The notes: generated by a model from the sequence alone, not told the origin. A DNA stretch of 64,000 nucleotides from Weissella cibaria (GCF_004521965.1 NZ_SDGK01000088.1:1-64000); one strand, 5' to 3'; positions 51,372 through 60,574 are shown, numbered from the stretch's first letter. Made by a program: numbers and translations.

Positions 51372-51408
51372 ATTATAAAGTTAGTTTAATTAAATGTAAA
51401 CGCTTTCC
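51372..51408 (-). promoter_or_regulatory. gntP promoter with overlapping cre site
   Basis: On the minus strand TTTACA (51395-51400) and TATAAT (51372-51377) have a 17-bp spacer. TGTAAACGCTTTCC (51395-51408, plus strand) fits the CcpA cre consensus TGWAANCGNTNWCA except the last base, and covers the -35 box. This placement implies carbon catabolite repression of gntP. Confidence 0.8.
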
Positions 51409-51490
51409 TTATTGAGTTTAAATTGATGACAAAACAGTCATGTCTAAAGAAGGTATAATAACTACAGATGTTTAATTTTGGGGGATTAAG

Positions 51491-52121
51491 ATGGGATCAC
51501 AGCTAATTCACGCAGCAATCGCGCAAAAGTTAATGACCATTCATTCTTTTTAGATGATACTTTCTTCCTTAGTGACGAGGCACCTGACTCTGATAAAACG
51601 TAGGATTTGACTAAAGGTGACACACATTTTCTTGTACCAAGCAATCGCGGCACACAACGAATTGATCTCGGGCAATTTTTAACGGAATACCTTAGCGGTC
51701 TAACTGACAATTTCATGCTGGGGTACTATACGCATTTGGTTGCCGATGAACTTTGGCTACAGGAAATCTTCAGCCACCCTATTGCGGCAGGTCCCGTTAA
51801 AGCCCGAAAACAATTGTTGTCGCTGTATTATCAAGATTTTCAACAATTGAATCGTTTCTTAATTAATCAGTATGCACTGGTACCTTACGACTGGGATATC
51901 ACACCTGTTGCACACGCTACTGTGAACTTAAATACGTTAGGTCAGTTATGGCCGAATACAACCATGATTTCGACCAAATTGATGCGCGTTCGTTACAATT
52001 ATTGCAACAATCTGAAGTGGACAACCATATCTCCAAGGTCGTAAAAATGATGACAGACATGATTAACAGCGGGCGATTCGTAGAGCAGCTAATCATGCCA
52101 CAAGAAAAGGGGAATTTATAA
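51491..52121 (+). pseudogene. Zinc-dependent phospholipase C-like protein, broken
   Basis: Begins MGSQLIHAAIAQKLMTIHSF after GGGGGAT, then a stop and frame change, FLDDTFFLSDEAPDSDKT-stop, and DLTKGDTHFLVPSNRGTQRI onward. FLTEYLSGLTDNFMLGYYTH with HLVADELW is the metal-binding block of the zinc-dependent phospholipase C/GPLD1 N-terminal family. A further shift near 51960 leads to the end at 52119-52121. Three or more lesions are visible. Confidence 0.75.
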
Positions 52122-52587
52122 TGAAAAAAATTTTGGTTAATCTTAATTGGTGTACTGGCCGTGATTGGATTGTTGATTTTTGCGGGTATTCAAATTGAAT
52201 GTCACCTGGTGGGAAACAAGGCCACCACGTTATTACCTATTGTTAGTAGGACACACACCACGGTGTTGATTTGAAAAATGTTGAAATCGACCCAACAACG
52301 CCCTAAGATTAAATAATGAATCTTTTAATCTTAAACAAAGCGCCAGCGGTTTGGTAACTGATACTTCAGCACAAGTCACCGGCGATACAGTCACCTATAC
52401 CATTAAGACGGACAAACGGTCACAGACAATACTTAATCTTGGCCTGCGTACAAATGGTGACAAAATTGATGCTTTTGGTAGAAAAATTGTTCAATCAATG
52501 CAAGCTAGCGGGGCAAAACATTCGAAATTGGTTATTAATGTCACCAATGACGCAGGAGATTCTTTGAAGTCCCTAACTTACCGGTAA
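52121..52587 (+). pseudogene. Unknown small membrane-anchored protein, broken
   Basis: Starts with ATG one base inside the previous stop (TAATG) and reads MKKILV, then, after a shift, LIGVLAVIGLLIFAGIQI, a membrane helix. Further stops separate this from VTDTSAQVTGDTVTYTIKTD and the C-terminal KLVINVTNDAGDSLKSLTYR. The last 78 codons (52351-52587) are open but have no start context. I do not recognise the family. Confidence 0.55.
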
Positions 52588-52657
52588 CGTTGGTAATCAT
52601 AAAATAGAGCGGGTTAAATGGCGTTATATTAAGAGTTCAGACTTTCGGAACACGTTT

Positions 52658-52740
52658 AAAAGCCGCCAATCCTCCGATTTTAAATTGGGAGATTGGCGGC
52701 TTTTGAAGCTGAGACAGAGAACTTCCGTCCCAGCCTCTTT
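52658..52740 (+). repeat. Double-hairpin repeat/terminator, full copy
   Basis: AAAAGCCGCCAATC (52658-52671... with 3 leading A) pairs perfectly with GATTGGCGGCTTTT (52691-52704). A second hairpin GCTGAGACAGA/TCCGTCCCAGC (52708-52733) and CTCTTTT follow. The right two thirds recur at 12678-12735. It separates convergent genes and can act as a strong terminator. Confidence 0.7.
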
Positions 52741-52741
52741 T

Positions 52742-53056
52742 CTATTGCACGTATAAGTGCTTATGCAGGGAGCACCCGGGATTAAAGAGAGCCCCACAAC
52801 TTTCACATTGATCAATTGTTTCATAATGTGCGTAGGTCATGTGTAACCCACAGACACCGCATAACAAAATCTTTTGTTGGGTTTGTGCTGCGTAACGGCC
52901 GAATGGGTGGCTTTCATATGCTTGATGACATTCATAACAGGCATAGAATTTGCCACACGTTGCACAGCGATTGGCGATAACATCACGCTCACTATGCCAA
53001 TGAGCACACCGGCCTGCGGTATCTAAAACATTACCCCATATTGTTGTTTTTTCCAT
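52742..53056 (-). CDS. CHY zinc-finger protein
   Basis: A 104-residue protein from ATG 53056. Zinc ligands occur as CAHWHSERD, CATCGKFYACYECHQAYESH, ILLCGVCGLHMTY, CESCGALFNPGC and HKHLY, matching the CHY-type finger with its closing FNPGCxxHxHLY. Family members are small cytoplasmic zinc proteins; in bacteria no role is firmly known. The longer frame to 53146 has no ribosome site. It is the most cysteine-rich protein here. Confidence 0.85.
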   Translation of the reverse strand: MEKTTIWGNVLDTAGRCAHWHSERDVIANRCATCGKFYACYECHQAYESHPFGRYAAQTQQKILLCGVCGLHMTYAHYETIDQCESCGALFNPGCSLHKHLYVQ

Positions 53057-53186
53057 ATTATCATGGTCACATAGCTGACCAAACAATACAACCCTGCTTT
53101 TTATGCACAGATATAAAACAAATATAGCCTTTTTTGAGGACAGCAAGTGTGTGATTTAACAAACTAAGTCGTTTTTTAAGGATTCT

Positions 53187-53216
53187 TTGACAAGCATCTT
53201 TCGACAGGTATATCAT
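53187..53216 (+). promoter_or_regulatory. Promoter of the NADH oxidase/peroxidase gene
   Basis: TTGACA (53187-53192) is followed by TATCAT (53211-53216) at 18 bp or TATATC (53209-53214) at 16 bp. The leader to 53321 is about 100 nt long with no open frame of note. Confidence 0.65.
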
Positions 53217-53321
53217 ATTTTGTAAACCCTAGTAGCTTTCAAGGGGGGGATACGTGTGAATTAAATGAAATCGGATAGTTAATATATGCACAAAACAACA
53301 TACGATTAATGGGGGATTATC

Positions 53322-54692
53322 ATGGCAAAACAAAAAATTGCAGTCATCGGTGCATCACACGGTGGTCACGAAGTCGCACTAGAATTGTTAACACAGTCCG
53401 ATGCATACGATGTCACGGTCTTCGAGGCTGGTGACTTTATTTCATTTATGTCTTGTGGGATGGAACTCTATCTAACCGGGGCAGTCCAAAATGCTGAGCT
53501 TGTCCGAAATTTCAAGCCATCAGATCTAGAAAAATATGGCGGTCATGTACGTAATAACGCGAGGGTCACAGGTATTGACGCGACGAACCACACACTCACA
53601 ATTAATAACCAGGACTTATTCACTTATGACAAAGCAGTCTTAAGTGTGGGTGTAACCCCCTCGCACTTAACGATTCCAGGTTCGAATTTAGCCAACATTA
53701 TTCCGATGCGTGGTTACGATTGGGCCAAGCGTATTAAACAATACCTCAACGATGCAACAATCAAAGACGTCACCGTTATTGGGGCTGGGTACATTGGTAT
53801 TGAGGCCGTTGAAGCGCTGGTGAGAGCTGGCAAAAACGTGACCGTCCTAGACATGTTACCTCGTGTGTTAGCCGCTTACCTTGACGCCGACATGACGGAT
53901 ATTATCACGCAAGAATTAATTGCCCATGGCGTCAACGTAAAAGTTGGTGAGGCCATCACCGCATTCGAGGGATCGGAAAATGAGGGCGTGACAGCAGTCG
54001 TAACTGACCAGGGAACCTATGCAACCGACTTAGTCATTGAAGGTATTGGGGTAACCGCAAACACAGCGCCCTTTGCAGATACGTTAGCGCTCGATAAACG
54101 AGGCTGGATTGAGACAACCCGTAATTTCGAAACCAATTTACCAGATGTCTATGCCATTGGTGACGCTGTGAAGCCTTACTATATTCCAACTGGACAACAA
54201 CAGCCGGTAGCCTTAGCTTCCACAGCACGACGTGAAGCCCAATATGTCGCCCAACGAATTATGGGCAACAAACATGATGTTGATTTCAAAGGGGTTGTTG
54301 GCGCCTCGGCTTTAAAAGTTTTTGATTATACATTCGCCTCAGCCGGCCTAAACAGTGTCACGGCTGATCGGTCAAAAATTAAAATTTCAGCCATTACCTA
54401 CACCGATACACGTCAGCCCGCCTTCGTACCCACCAGCGAGGGGAACGGGGACATTATTGTCCGTTTAGCGTTTAATCCTGATTCACGAATCATTTTAGGT
54501 GGCGCTATTATGGCACGTGATTACGATGTTACCGGCTTTGGTAATACGTTGGCCCTAGCCATTGCACAAAAAATGACCGTGGATGATTTAGCAGAAGCCG
54601 ACTTTTTCTTCCAGCCAGGATTCGACCGGCAGTGGTCAGTATTAAATTTGGCCGCGCAAAAAGCTTGCCACTATGGTGAATTCACCAAATAA
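53322..54692 (+). CDS. NADH oxidase/NADH peroxidase-type flavoprotein
   Basis: A 456-residue FAD/NAD(P)-disulfide reductase-like enzyme. The FAD site is KIAVIGASHGGHEVALEL with the catalytic His13, and the single redox-active cysteine is in FMSCGMELYL (Cys45), which cycles as a sulfenic acid. The NAD fold is VTVIGAGYIGIEAVEAL and the second FAD motif DVYAIGDAV. The SCGMxLYL form is closer to NADH peroxidase than to water-forming oxidase, but the two cannot be separated safely. It removes O2 or H2O2 and re-oxidises NADH. GGGGGAT precedes the ATG. Confidence 0.88.
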   Translation: MAKQKIAVIGASHGGHEVALELLTQSDAYDVTVFEAGDFISFMSCGMELYLTGAVQNAELVRNFKPSDLEKYGGHVRNNARVTGIDATNHTLTINNQDLFTYDKAVLSVGVTPSHLTIPGSNLANIIPMRGYDWAKRIKQYLNDATIKDVTVIGAGYIGIEAVEALVRAGKNVTVLDMLPRVLAAYLDADMTDIITQELIAHGVNVKVGEAITAFEGSENEGVTAVVTDQGTYATDLVIEGIGVTANTAPFADTLALDKRGWIETTRNFETNLPDVYAIGDAVKPYYIPTGQQQPVALASTARREAQYVAQRIMGNKHDVDFKGVVGASALKVFDYTFASAGLNSVTADRSKIKISAITYTDTRQPAFVPTSEGNGDIIVRLAFNPDSRIILGGAIMARDYDVTGFGNTLALAIAQKMTVDDLAEADFFFQPGFDRQWSVLNLAAQKACHYGEFTK

Positions 54693-54789
54693 AAGTAGCT
54701 TATTCTAATAAAGTCGTGTTAAAAGGGCTCTATGCCAAATAGCGTTGGTCGACAATAAAATTGAAAATTAACGCGATTTGAAGAGTCGC

Positions 54790-54827
54790 AAAAAGTGGTG
54801 ATGACAGAAATGTTGTCACCACTTTTT
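54790..54827 (-). terminator. Terminator of the ISL3 transposase gene
   Basis: AAAAAGTGGTGATGACA (54790-54806) pairs with TGTTGTCACCACTTTTT (54811-54827), with two mismatches, just after the transposase stop. Confidence 0.75.
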
Positions 54828-56096
54828 TTAGAATTTTCCATACTTCATTTGGATACGGATGCGTCGCATGTAATTACCGAGGTTTTGATAACCGTATGCG
54901 GTACGAGCTATTTGCTTAAGGCGACGGTTGATGCCTTCGATTTTACCGTTTGACCATGGGCAACGAAGACTTTCGAGGATGCCTTTTAAATTGCGCTTAA
55001 AAGTACCGATGGTCACGTCCATGGCGGAACCCACCGGTTTGTAAGTGCTGATCAATGCATGAATTAGCTCGGGGCTACGCTTGTCCATTGCTTCTAAAGC
55101 TTCTTGGTACACTAAATAAGCCGCCTCGAGAACCGGAAATGATTTGAACACTAGCGTGAGAGCTTCTTCTTCCGTGATATATTCGTTCAAGCCTCGCATA
55201 TATTTACGATGGGTAGTTTCTAAGTTGCTGTATTTTTTGAGGAAAAGGCGCCAGCCGTTTTTCATTATTTTGTATTCACGAGAGTGCTTATCAAGTAGAT
55301 GCTGAATGCCTGTGCGAATAGTGTTGATGGCACGGGTCATTAGTTGAACGATATGGAATCGATCAATGACAATTTGGGCATTAGGAAATAGTTCCGGCAC
55401 GAGGGTAGCGTAGCTAGCGTTCATGTCCATGACGACGTGCGTGACTGCCTGGCGTTGCTTCAAAGAGAAGCCATAGAAATAACTTCGGATTGTGTTTAAA
55501 TCACGACTTGGCAATATCTCCATAAAGTTGTCAGGTGATGCATACACGAAAGCGTATGATCTGCTAATTCGAATTTCATCGAAGCTTAGAACTGCTGGTA
55601 AATGACTGTAGTCATAACGATAATCCTGGAGTTCGTCGTTGATAACACGGTGAACTGTTGAGTGTGAAAGACGCAAAATAAAACCGATAACTTTCTCTGA
55701 AATATCCTCCATAGCCAGTCGAATAACTTGAAGGCGTAGGGGTTTAGAGATGTTTCGGGCTTCTTCTAAATCGGGTGATGACACAACTACGGAAGCGTTG
55801 CACTCATGGCAGTAATAGCGCTGCTTACGCAGGCGTAGGCGGTTGTCGAAACCGTTAGTTGCGGGTAGCTTTACTTCGGTGGGTTTGCTGAAACCATTTT
55901 TGGTTAATATACTCTCTTGGCCACACAACGTGCATCGATCCATATCACCGTGTAGTGCAGCTTCATAAACGATAGTTTTATGATTATCTTTTCCACGATA
56001 TGAGATGTGGTTGAATTCACCGTTATCATCCATTAAAAATTCGAAATTTGGGTCTGTTAATCCGACGCTACGTAGGATAGAATCATTTAAAGACAT
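54828..56096 (-). CDS. ISL3-family transposase
   Basis: A 422-residue DDE transposase. An N-terminal zinc finger (CTLCGQ and CHECNA pairs) binds the ends. A helix-turn-helix and the catalytic core follow, with SFDEIRIS, DMNASYATLVPELFPNAQIV/DRFH and the C-terminal PWSNGKIEGINRRLKQIART holding the final Glu. The frame is intact and of normal length. ATG 56096 has AAGGAG upstream; the frame extension to 56192 enters the IS end. The element may still be active. Confidence 0.93.
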   Translation of the reverse strand: MSLNDSILRSVGLTDPNFEFLMDDNGEFNHISYRGKDNHKTIVYEAALHGDMDRCTLCGQESILTKNGFSKPTEVKLPATNGFDNRLRLRKQRYYCHECNASVVVSSPDLEEARNISKPLRLQVIRLAMEDISEKVIGFILRLSHSTVHRVINDELQDYRYDYSHLPAVLSFDEIRISRSYAFVYASPDNFMEILPSRDLNTIRSYFYGFSLKQRQAVTHVVMDMNASYATLVPELFPNAQIVIDRFHIVQLMTRAINTIRTGIQHLLDKHSREYKIMKNGWRLFLKKYSNLETTHRKYMRGLNEYITEEEALTLVFKSFPVLEAAYLVYQEALEAMDKRSPELIHALISTYKPVGSAMDVTIGTFKRNLKGILESLRCPWSNGKIEGINRRLKQIARTAYGYQNLGNYMRRIRIQMKYGKF

Positions 56097-56254
56097 CAAT
56101 AGCTCTCCTTGTATTTTGGTCTTAGACGACTTTAGGATACACCGAGCTATTGGTGTTTTTATTGTTGTTCTGAGAATGATTGATAAATGCAAAAAAGCGT
56201 TGGCGATTAACCACCAACGCCAAAAAGAATAGAACCGAAATAATCGGTAATCTT

Positions 56255-56329
56255 TGTCAAAAAAGTTGACAAAAACACTTGCAAAGTTTGTTAAGTAGCT
56301 TTACAATTAGTTCTTGTCAAATTGATACA
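56255..56329 (+). promoter_or_regulatory. Exporter promoter with TGTCAA operator-like repeats
   Basis: TGTCAA (56255-56260) and TTGACA (56266-56271) form a perfect 6-bp inverted repeat with a 5-bp centre. A related TGTCAAaTTGATACA lies at 56315-56329. Between them are TTGCAA (56279-56284) and TACAAT (56302-56307), a 17-bp-spaced promoter. This suggests a repressor binding on both sides of the promoter; the regulator is not in the window. Confidence 0.6.
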
Positions 56330-56361
56330 CTTATAAATAAATAGAATAATTGGAGGATGAC

Positions 56362-57915
56362 ATGGCAAAAAATAAAAGTGTTGCTATGGACATCAACGGA
56401 ACCCCATTTAGTCGTTCTGCCATGGTGGCGGTGCTCTTAATCGGTACTTTCGCTGGTGTGTTAATGCAAACCTCGTTGGGAACCGCAATCCCAACTTTGA
56501 TGCGCGATTTTGATATCACGTTAGCCACGGCCCAACAAGCAACAACATGGTTCTTGTTAGCTAACGGTATTATGATGCCAGTTTCTGCGTACCTATCAAC
56601 GCGTATTCCATCTAAGGTCTTGTACATTTTTGCGTACTTGATGTTGTTTGCCGGAATGGCTACAACGGCCTTTACGCCGGCACACCACGATATGTGGTGG
56701 ATGTTCTTGCTGGGACGTATCCTGGTAGCCATCGCGGTGGGTGTGACTATGCCGTTGATGCAAGTGGTAATGGTGAACATTTTCCCAGCCGAAGAGCGTG
56801 GGGCGGCCATGGGAATTAATGGTATTGTCATTGGTTTGGCACCTGCCATTGGACCAACGTTGTCTGGATGGATTTTGGAAAAGAATCACCACTTCTTGGG
56901 TCTGACGATTTCTGACTCATGGCGGACGATCTTCTACTTACCAATGTTTGTTTTGGCATTGGTGATTATCGCATCACCATTCTTTATTAAGAATGTTATC
57001 CCTAACCGTAAGATGAAGTTGGATGTCCCATCGTTGATTATTTCAACCCTTGGGTTCGGAATCTTCTTATGGTCATTTACGAATGTGGCGACTGATGGTT
57101 GGGGCGACTTCAAGAACGTTATTTTGCCAATGATTGTTGGTTTGTTGTTCATCGTTTTGTTCGTCGTACGCCAATTGAAGTTGGATGAACCATTTGTTGA
57201 CGTGAAGGTCTTTAAGAACCACCAATTCGCGTTGACGACTGTGGCAGTTATGATGGCAATGATGGCGATGATGGGTGTCGAAATGATGTTGCCAACATAC
57301 TTGCAAAACGTTCACACCATGTCACCATTGGAATCAGGATTGACGTTGTTGCCTGGGGCTTTGATGATGGGTATCATGGCGCCAATCGCTGGTTCAGCCT
57401 ACGATAAGATCGGTGCTAAGCGTTTAGCCTTGACTGGCTTCTCAATCTTGGCCATTGGAACAGTGCCATTCTTATTCTTGACGGCGTCAACACCAGCACA
57501 CTTCATTACCGCTTTATACGCGGTTCGTATGTTTGGTATCGCCATGGCCATGATGCCATTGACGGCGATGGCCATGTCAGTATTGCCACCAGCTGAGGCA
57601 CCACACGCAACGGCCGCTAACAACACGGCTCGCCAAGTTGCATCAGCTGTTGTTGTGGCCTTGTTGTCATCAGTTACACAAAATGTAATTTCAAATAATG
57701 AGCCTGCTAAGGCATTGTCAAAGACGAACCCACTCCAGTACGGGGCGGATTACTTGGAAGCTTCAATGAAGGGATTCCACGTATCGTTTGCCATCGGTTT
57801 GGGATTTGCCATCATTGGTATCATCGTTGCAATGTTCTTGAAGGGTGGGGCCATTAAGGCAGCCGGTTATTCAAATCACAAGCCCGTTGACCCACAAATG
57901 AAGGAGGCCGAGTAA
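56362..57915 (+). CDS. DHA2-family multidrug exporter (MFS, 14 TMS)
   Basis: A 517-residue proton-driven exporter of the EmrB/QacA/LmrB type. Motifs include VLMQTSLGTAIPTLMRDF (motif D1-like), LLGRILVAIAVGVTMPLMQV, and motif C-like GIVIGLAPAIGPTLSGWI. About 14 hydrophobic segments are visible. GGAGG lies 8 bp before the ATG at 56362. The DUF4811 gene follows 1 bp later, a pair seen in lactic acid bacteria. The substrate is unknown. Confidence 0.92.
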   Translation: MAKNKSVAMDINGTPFSRSAMVAVLLIGTFAGVLMQTSLGTAIPTLMRDFDITLATAQQATTWFLLANGIMMPVSAYLSTRIPSKVLYIFAYLMLFAGMATTAFTPAHHDMWWMFLLGRILVAIAVGVTMPLMQVVMVNIFPAEERGAAMGINGIVIGLAPAIGPTLSGWILEKNHHFLGLTISDSWRTIFYLPMFVLALVIIASPFFIKNVIPNRKMKLDVPSLIISTLGFGIFLWSFTNVATDGWGDFKNVILPMIVGLLFIVLFVVRQLKLDEPFVDVKVFKNHQFALTTVAVMMAMMAMMGVEMMLPTYLQNVHTMSPLESGLTLLPGALMMGIMAPIAGSAYDKIGAKRLALTGFSILAIGTVPFLFLTASTPAHFITALYAVRMFGIAMAMMPLTAMAMSVLPPAEAPHATAANNTARQVASAVVVALLSSVTQNVISNNEPAKALSKTNPLQYGADYLEASMKGFHVSFAIGLGFAIIGIIVAMFLKGGAIKAAGYSNHKPVDPQMKEAE

Positions 57916-57916
57916 G

Positions 57917-58669
57917 ATGGTTATTATCCTTTTGGCAGTCTTCGTCATTTTGACGTTTATTTCTTGGATTAAGATTGAGAATGTTCCTGCTCGCGTTGTA
58001 GCTGGATTGATTTCAGGTGGATTACTCCTGGCTACAGTTTTGATGTTGGTGGCGAACTTCAACAACCATTTTGGGATGGAGAAAGTCACTAAGACGGAAA
58101 CTGAGACAATTTATTCTGCCGGTGGGACCAAGGTGCCAGCTGGTATGATGATTGCCCAAGCTTTGGGCACAAAGTCAAACAACTATGTTATGATTTATGC
58201 CGATAAAGAAAATGCTAAGCCAACAGCTCACTTTGTACCTAATAAGAAGCACATTGTGGAGGCGGTCAAGAAGACGGCGACTTATAAGTTGATCGATACT
58301 GACAAGGCAACGGTCACGACTAAGACGACTCGTTGGGAGTGGCAAAATGCTTTTTTTAAGTTGATGTTTGGGTTTGGGGGTGAAGGCCACTCATTGTATA
58401 AGCAACAAACAGTTGTTAAGTTGCCTAAGGATACGTGGGTAGTTATGACGCCAGCACAATCAAAGGCTGTGCAAGCGAAGCAAAAGGCAGCTGCGGCTAA
58501 TCCTGCTGCTGCGCAAGCACAACAAGAACAACTAAAGGCTGCGGCTTCTGCAAAGATTGCGGCTTACATGCAAGCTAATCCCAAGGCTTCGCAAGATGAC
58601 GTTAAGGCGTACACCACAAAGGTGACGGCTCAACTAACGGCTGAAGCCATGAAGGCGATGTTAAAGTAA
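57917..58669 (+). CDS. DUF4811 domain protein, partner of the drug exporter
   Basis: A 250-residue protein with two N-terminal membrane helices (about 2-16 and 25-47), a mid-domain with TETIYSAGGTKVPAGMMIAQ and a Lys/Ala/Gln-rich helical tail. It matches DUF4811 proteins encoded beside LmrB-like exporters. It may help assemble or control the exporter; no function is proven. Translationally linked, 1 bp after the exporter stop. Confidence 0.85.
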   Translation: MVIILLAVFVILTFISWIKIENVPARVVAGLISGGLLLATVLMLVANFNNHFGMEKVTKTETETIYSAGGTKVPAGMMIAQALGTKSNNYVMIYADKENAKPTAHFVPNKKHIVEAVKKTATYKLIDTDKATVTTKTTRWEWQNAFFKLMFGFGGEGHSLYKQQTVVKLPKDTWVVMTPAQSKAVQAKQKAAAANPAAAQAQQEQLKAAASAKIAAYMQANPKASQDDVKAYTTKVTAQLTAEAMKAMLK

Positions 58670-58676
58670 GTTAGAA

Positions 58677-58710
58677 GGACGTTCTGGCATGGTCAGAATG
58701 TCCGTTTTTG
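58677..58710 (+). terminator. Terminator of the exporter operon
   Basis: GGACGTTCTG (58677-58686) pairs with CAGAATGTCC (58694-58703), followed by GTTTTTG. Confidence 0.83.
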
Positions 58711-58805
58711 TTTCAAAATTTATACCAATCATAGACCAACGGCTTTTTTGGATAAGATTAAAATATTTAATTTAAAACTTTGGGTATCTTTCTTTGGATA
58801 AGCGT

Positions 58806-58920
58806 GCTATACTTATGTACATAGTTTAAAGGATTTTGTTTTATGTTTCACAGAAATATCTGGCATCGTCATATTTAGATTATTAAAAAATTCGGCAATA
58901 ATTGCCAGGAGGTTTCAAAC
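58806..58920 (+). promoter_or_regulatory. cspA promoter and long leader
   Basis: TGCTATACT is an extended -10 (58806-58813 region). The transcript would start near 58820 and carry about a 100-nt leader before cspA, as is usual for cold-shock genes whose leaders refold with temperature. AGGAGG lies 8 bp before the start codon. Confidence 0.6.
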
Positions 58921-59121
58921 ATGGAACAAGGAACAGTAAAGTGGTTTAACGCAGACAAGGGATTCGGTTTCCTTTCACGTGAGTCAGGTGACGATGTATT
59001 CGTTCACTTCTCAGCTATCCAAGGTGACGGATTCAAGTCATTGGAAGAAGGACAAGCTGTATCATTCGAAGTTCAACAAGGTGACCGTGGCTTGCAAGCT
59101 GCTAACGTTACTAAGTTGTAA
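58921..59121 (+). CDS. cspA: Cold-shock protein, CspA family
   Basis: A 66-residue single OB-fold RNA chaperone. RNP1 is KGFGFLS (residues 13-19 region) and RNP2 is [21 protein letters not shown] is the standard start and AANVTKL the end. Codon use is strongly biased, as expected for a highly expressed gene. Monocistronic with its own terminator. Confidence 0.96.
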   Translation: MEQGTVKWFNADKGFGFLSRESGDDVFVHFSAIQGDGFKSLEEGQAVSFEVQQGDRGLQAANVTKL

Positions 59122-59130
59122 TAACGGCTT

Positions 59131-59165
59131 AAAGGCAACCTGTTAGTCATCAGGTTGCCTTTTTG
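59131..59165 (+). terminator. cspA terminator
   Basis: AAAGGCAACCTG (59131-59142) pairs perfectly with CAGGTTGCCTTT (59151-59162), followed by TT. Confidence 0.9.
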
Positions 59166-59195
59166 TTTGCAGTTTTAAAAGGAGTAGTGGGTGTG

Positions 59196-60092
59196 ATGAC
59201 AGTTTGGACGAAGCGTGTTGTTTTACCATCAGATCAACCAGCAATTTCGATTAAAGAACAGCTAACAGCTTGGCAAGTGCCACGACGCATCAGAGGTAAT
59301 TTTAGAATGGACCGGCGTATCTTATTGAACGGTGTTTACCAACCAACCTCGACGCGGGTAAAGCCGGGTGACGTTCTCGATATGACCTGGGTGCCGGCAG
59401 ATTTTGAAGTGTCGGATTCACATTATGTACCAGATGCTAGTCAACCATTAGATGTGCTGTTTGAAAGTGATGATTTAATTGTTGTGAATAAATGGAAAGG
59501 CGTCAAGACCCATCCGAATTCGCCCGGTGAAGATGGCACCATGATGAATTTTGCACAAGCCTATTTAGCAGAGCAGGGCAAATCGGCGTATATGGTTCAT
59601 CGGTTGGATGGCGACACGACAGGCGCGCTCATTATAGCTAAAAATCCATATGTTGTGCCAATGTTAAATCAAATGTTGCGTGACAAGACAATCAAGCGGA
59701 CGTACCTTGCGTGGGTATGTGGCAACATTAACGCAACGAGCGGCACCATTGATGTACCAATTGGTGATAATCCAACAGACTCCCGCACACGGATGGTCAA
59801 TGGCCCTAATGCGCGCCCAGCGGTCACCTACTGGCACAAGGTGCATACGGTCTATCAAAATACGCTCGTGAGGCTTGAATTAGCGACAGGACGCACACAT
59901 CAGATTCGCTTACATATGAAGTACCTCGGCTACCCGTTAGTTGGTGATCCACTCTATAATCCAGACAGTGCTTATTCAGGTGGTTTATTACTGCACGCGG
60001 CGGCGATTCAACTACCAATTCCGTTCACTAATGATGTGAAATCAGTTGGGGCGCATTTACCGCCGACATTTCCGCGCAATCTACAAAAATAA
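59196..60092 (+). CDS. RluA-family RNA pseudouridine synthase
   Basis: About 298 residues. An S4-like N-terminal region (ISIKEQLTAWQVPRRIRGNF, ILLNGVYQPTSTRVKPGD) precedes the catalytic domain, with the aspartate in MVHRLDGDTTGALI and the ATGRTHQIRLHMKYLGYPLVGD motif. It isomerises uridines in rRNA or tRNA; the target cannot be told. The start may be GTG 59193 or ATG 59196; GGAG lies at 59181-59184. Confidence 0.9.
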   Translation: MTVWTKRVVLPSDQPAISIKEQLTAWQVPRRIRGNFRMDRRILLNGVYQPTSTRVKPGDVLDMTWVPADFEVSDSHYVPDASQPLDVLFESDDLIVVNKWKGVKTHPNSPGEDGTMMNFAQAYLAEQGKSAYMVHRLDGDTTGALIIAKNPYVVPMLNQMLRDKTIKRTYLAWVCGNINATSGTIDVPIGDNPTDSRTRMVNGPNARPAVTYWHKVHTVYQNTLVRLELATGRTHQIRLHMKYLGYPLVGDPLYNPDSAYSGGLLLHAAAIQLPIPFTNDVKSVGAHLPPTFPRNLQK

Positions 60093-60181
60093 CCCGTGTA
60101 CGGTGCTAAGAATGCAAATTTTTTCATACATTCCGGAATGTGCTACTCTTTAGTAAGAGAGAAAATTTTGGGCAGGTCGAT

Positions 60182-60247
60182 ATGATTGATAGCACACAAC
60201 TATACAATGCGTGGCGTAACGAAAATGGTCCAAAATCGAGGTTTTAA
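60182..60247 (+). CDS. Possible 21-residue ORF, doubtful
   Basis: ATG at 60182 begins MIDSTQLYNAWRNENGPKSR and stops after 21 residues, 3 bp before the next gene. The ribosome site (GGCAGG) is weak. It may be a leader peptide or the remnant of a longer gene. I see no direct support for expression. Confidence 0.2.
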   Translation: MIDSTQLYNAWRNENGPKSRF

Positions 60248-60250
60248 AAG

Positions 60251-60574
60251 ATGAACGCAGATATTGTAAGAATTGAGACATCGCACTTGGATGTCGAAGG
60301 ATTGCCAATTACGCTTTATGTTTATGAAGAATCAAGTCTTTTTGAATCGCAGTTGCGGATTTTAGATGGTGGCTATGTGACGGAAGATCTAGCTTTGGTA
60401 GAAGGTCGTGGCGAGTTAGCACGTTCGGAGTTGAATGATGTAAAAACGAAGTTGAAAGGGACTGATGTTCGACTCGATAAGCGCGATGCTTCCTTATATA
60501 TGAAGACGAAATTTGAAGGTTATGATGTCGATGTTGCACAGTTGTGCGAAACGATTCTACGCTTACAACAGTAG
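60251..60574 (+). CDS. Small hypothetical protein (107 aa)
   Basis: Starts MNADIVRIETSHLDVEGLPI and is acidic, without signal, membrane helix or metal motif; one cysteine near the end (QLCETILRLQQ). Predicted alpha/beta. GAGG is about 9 bp upstream. It lies after the pseudouridine synthase and has its own strong terminator. No family recognised. Confidence 0.65.
   Translation: MNADIVRIETSHLDVEGLPITLYVYEESSLFESQLRILDGGYVTEDLALVEGRGELARSELNDVKTKLKGTDVRLDKRDASLYMKTKFEGYDVDVAQLCETILRLQQ

Larger units (their letters stand above)
54726..56236 (-). mobile_element. ISL3-family insertion sequence
   Basis: About 1.5 kb with one transposase gene. The left end GGCTCTATGCCAAATAGCGT (54726 on) and the inverted right end GGTTCTATTCTTTTTGGCGT (from 56236) share GGYTCTATnC and GCGTTGGT. 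An 8-bp target duplication, usual for ISL3 elements, is not seen, so the element is old or was rearranged. Its right end lies 18 bp from the operator of the downstream exporter gene. Confidence 0.85.

Noticed and set aside
54718-56244. 8-bp target duplication around the ISL3 element
   Set aside because: The flanks GTTAAAAG and GAAATAAT do not match.
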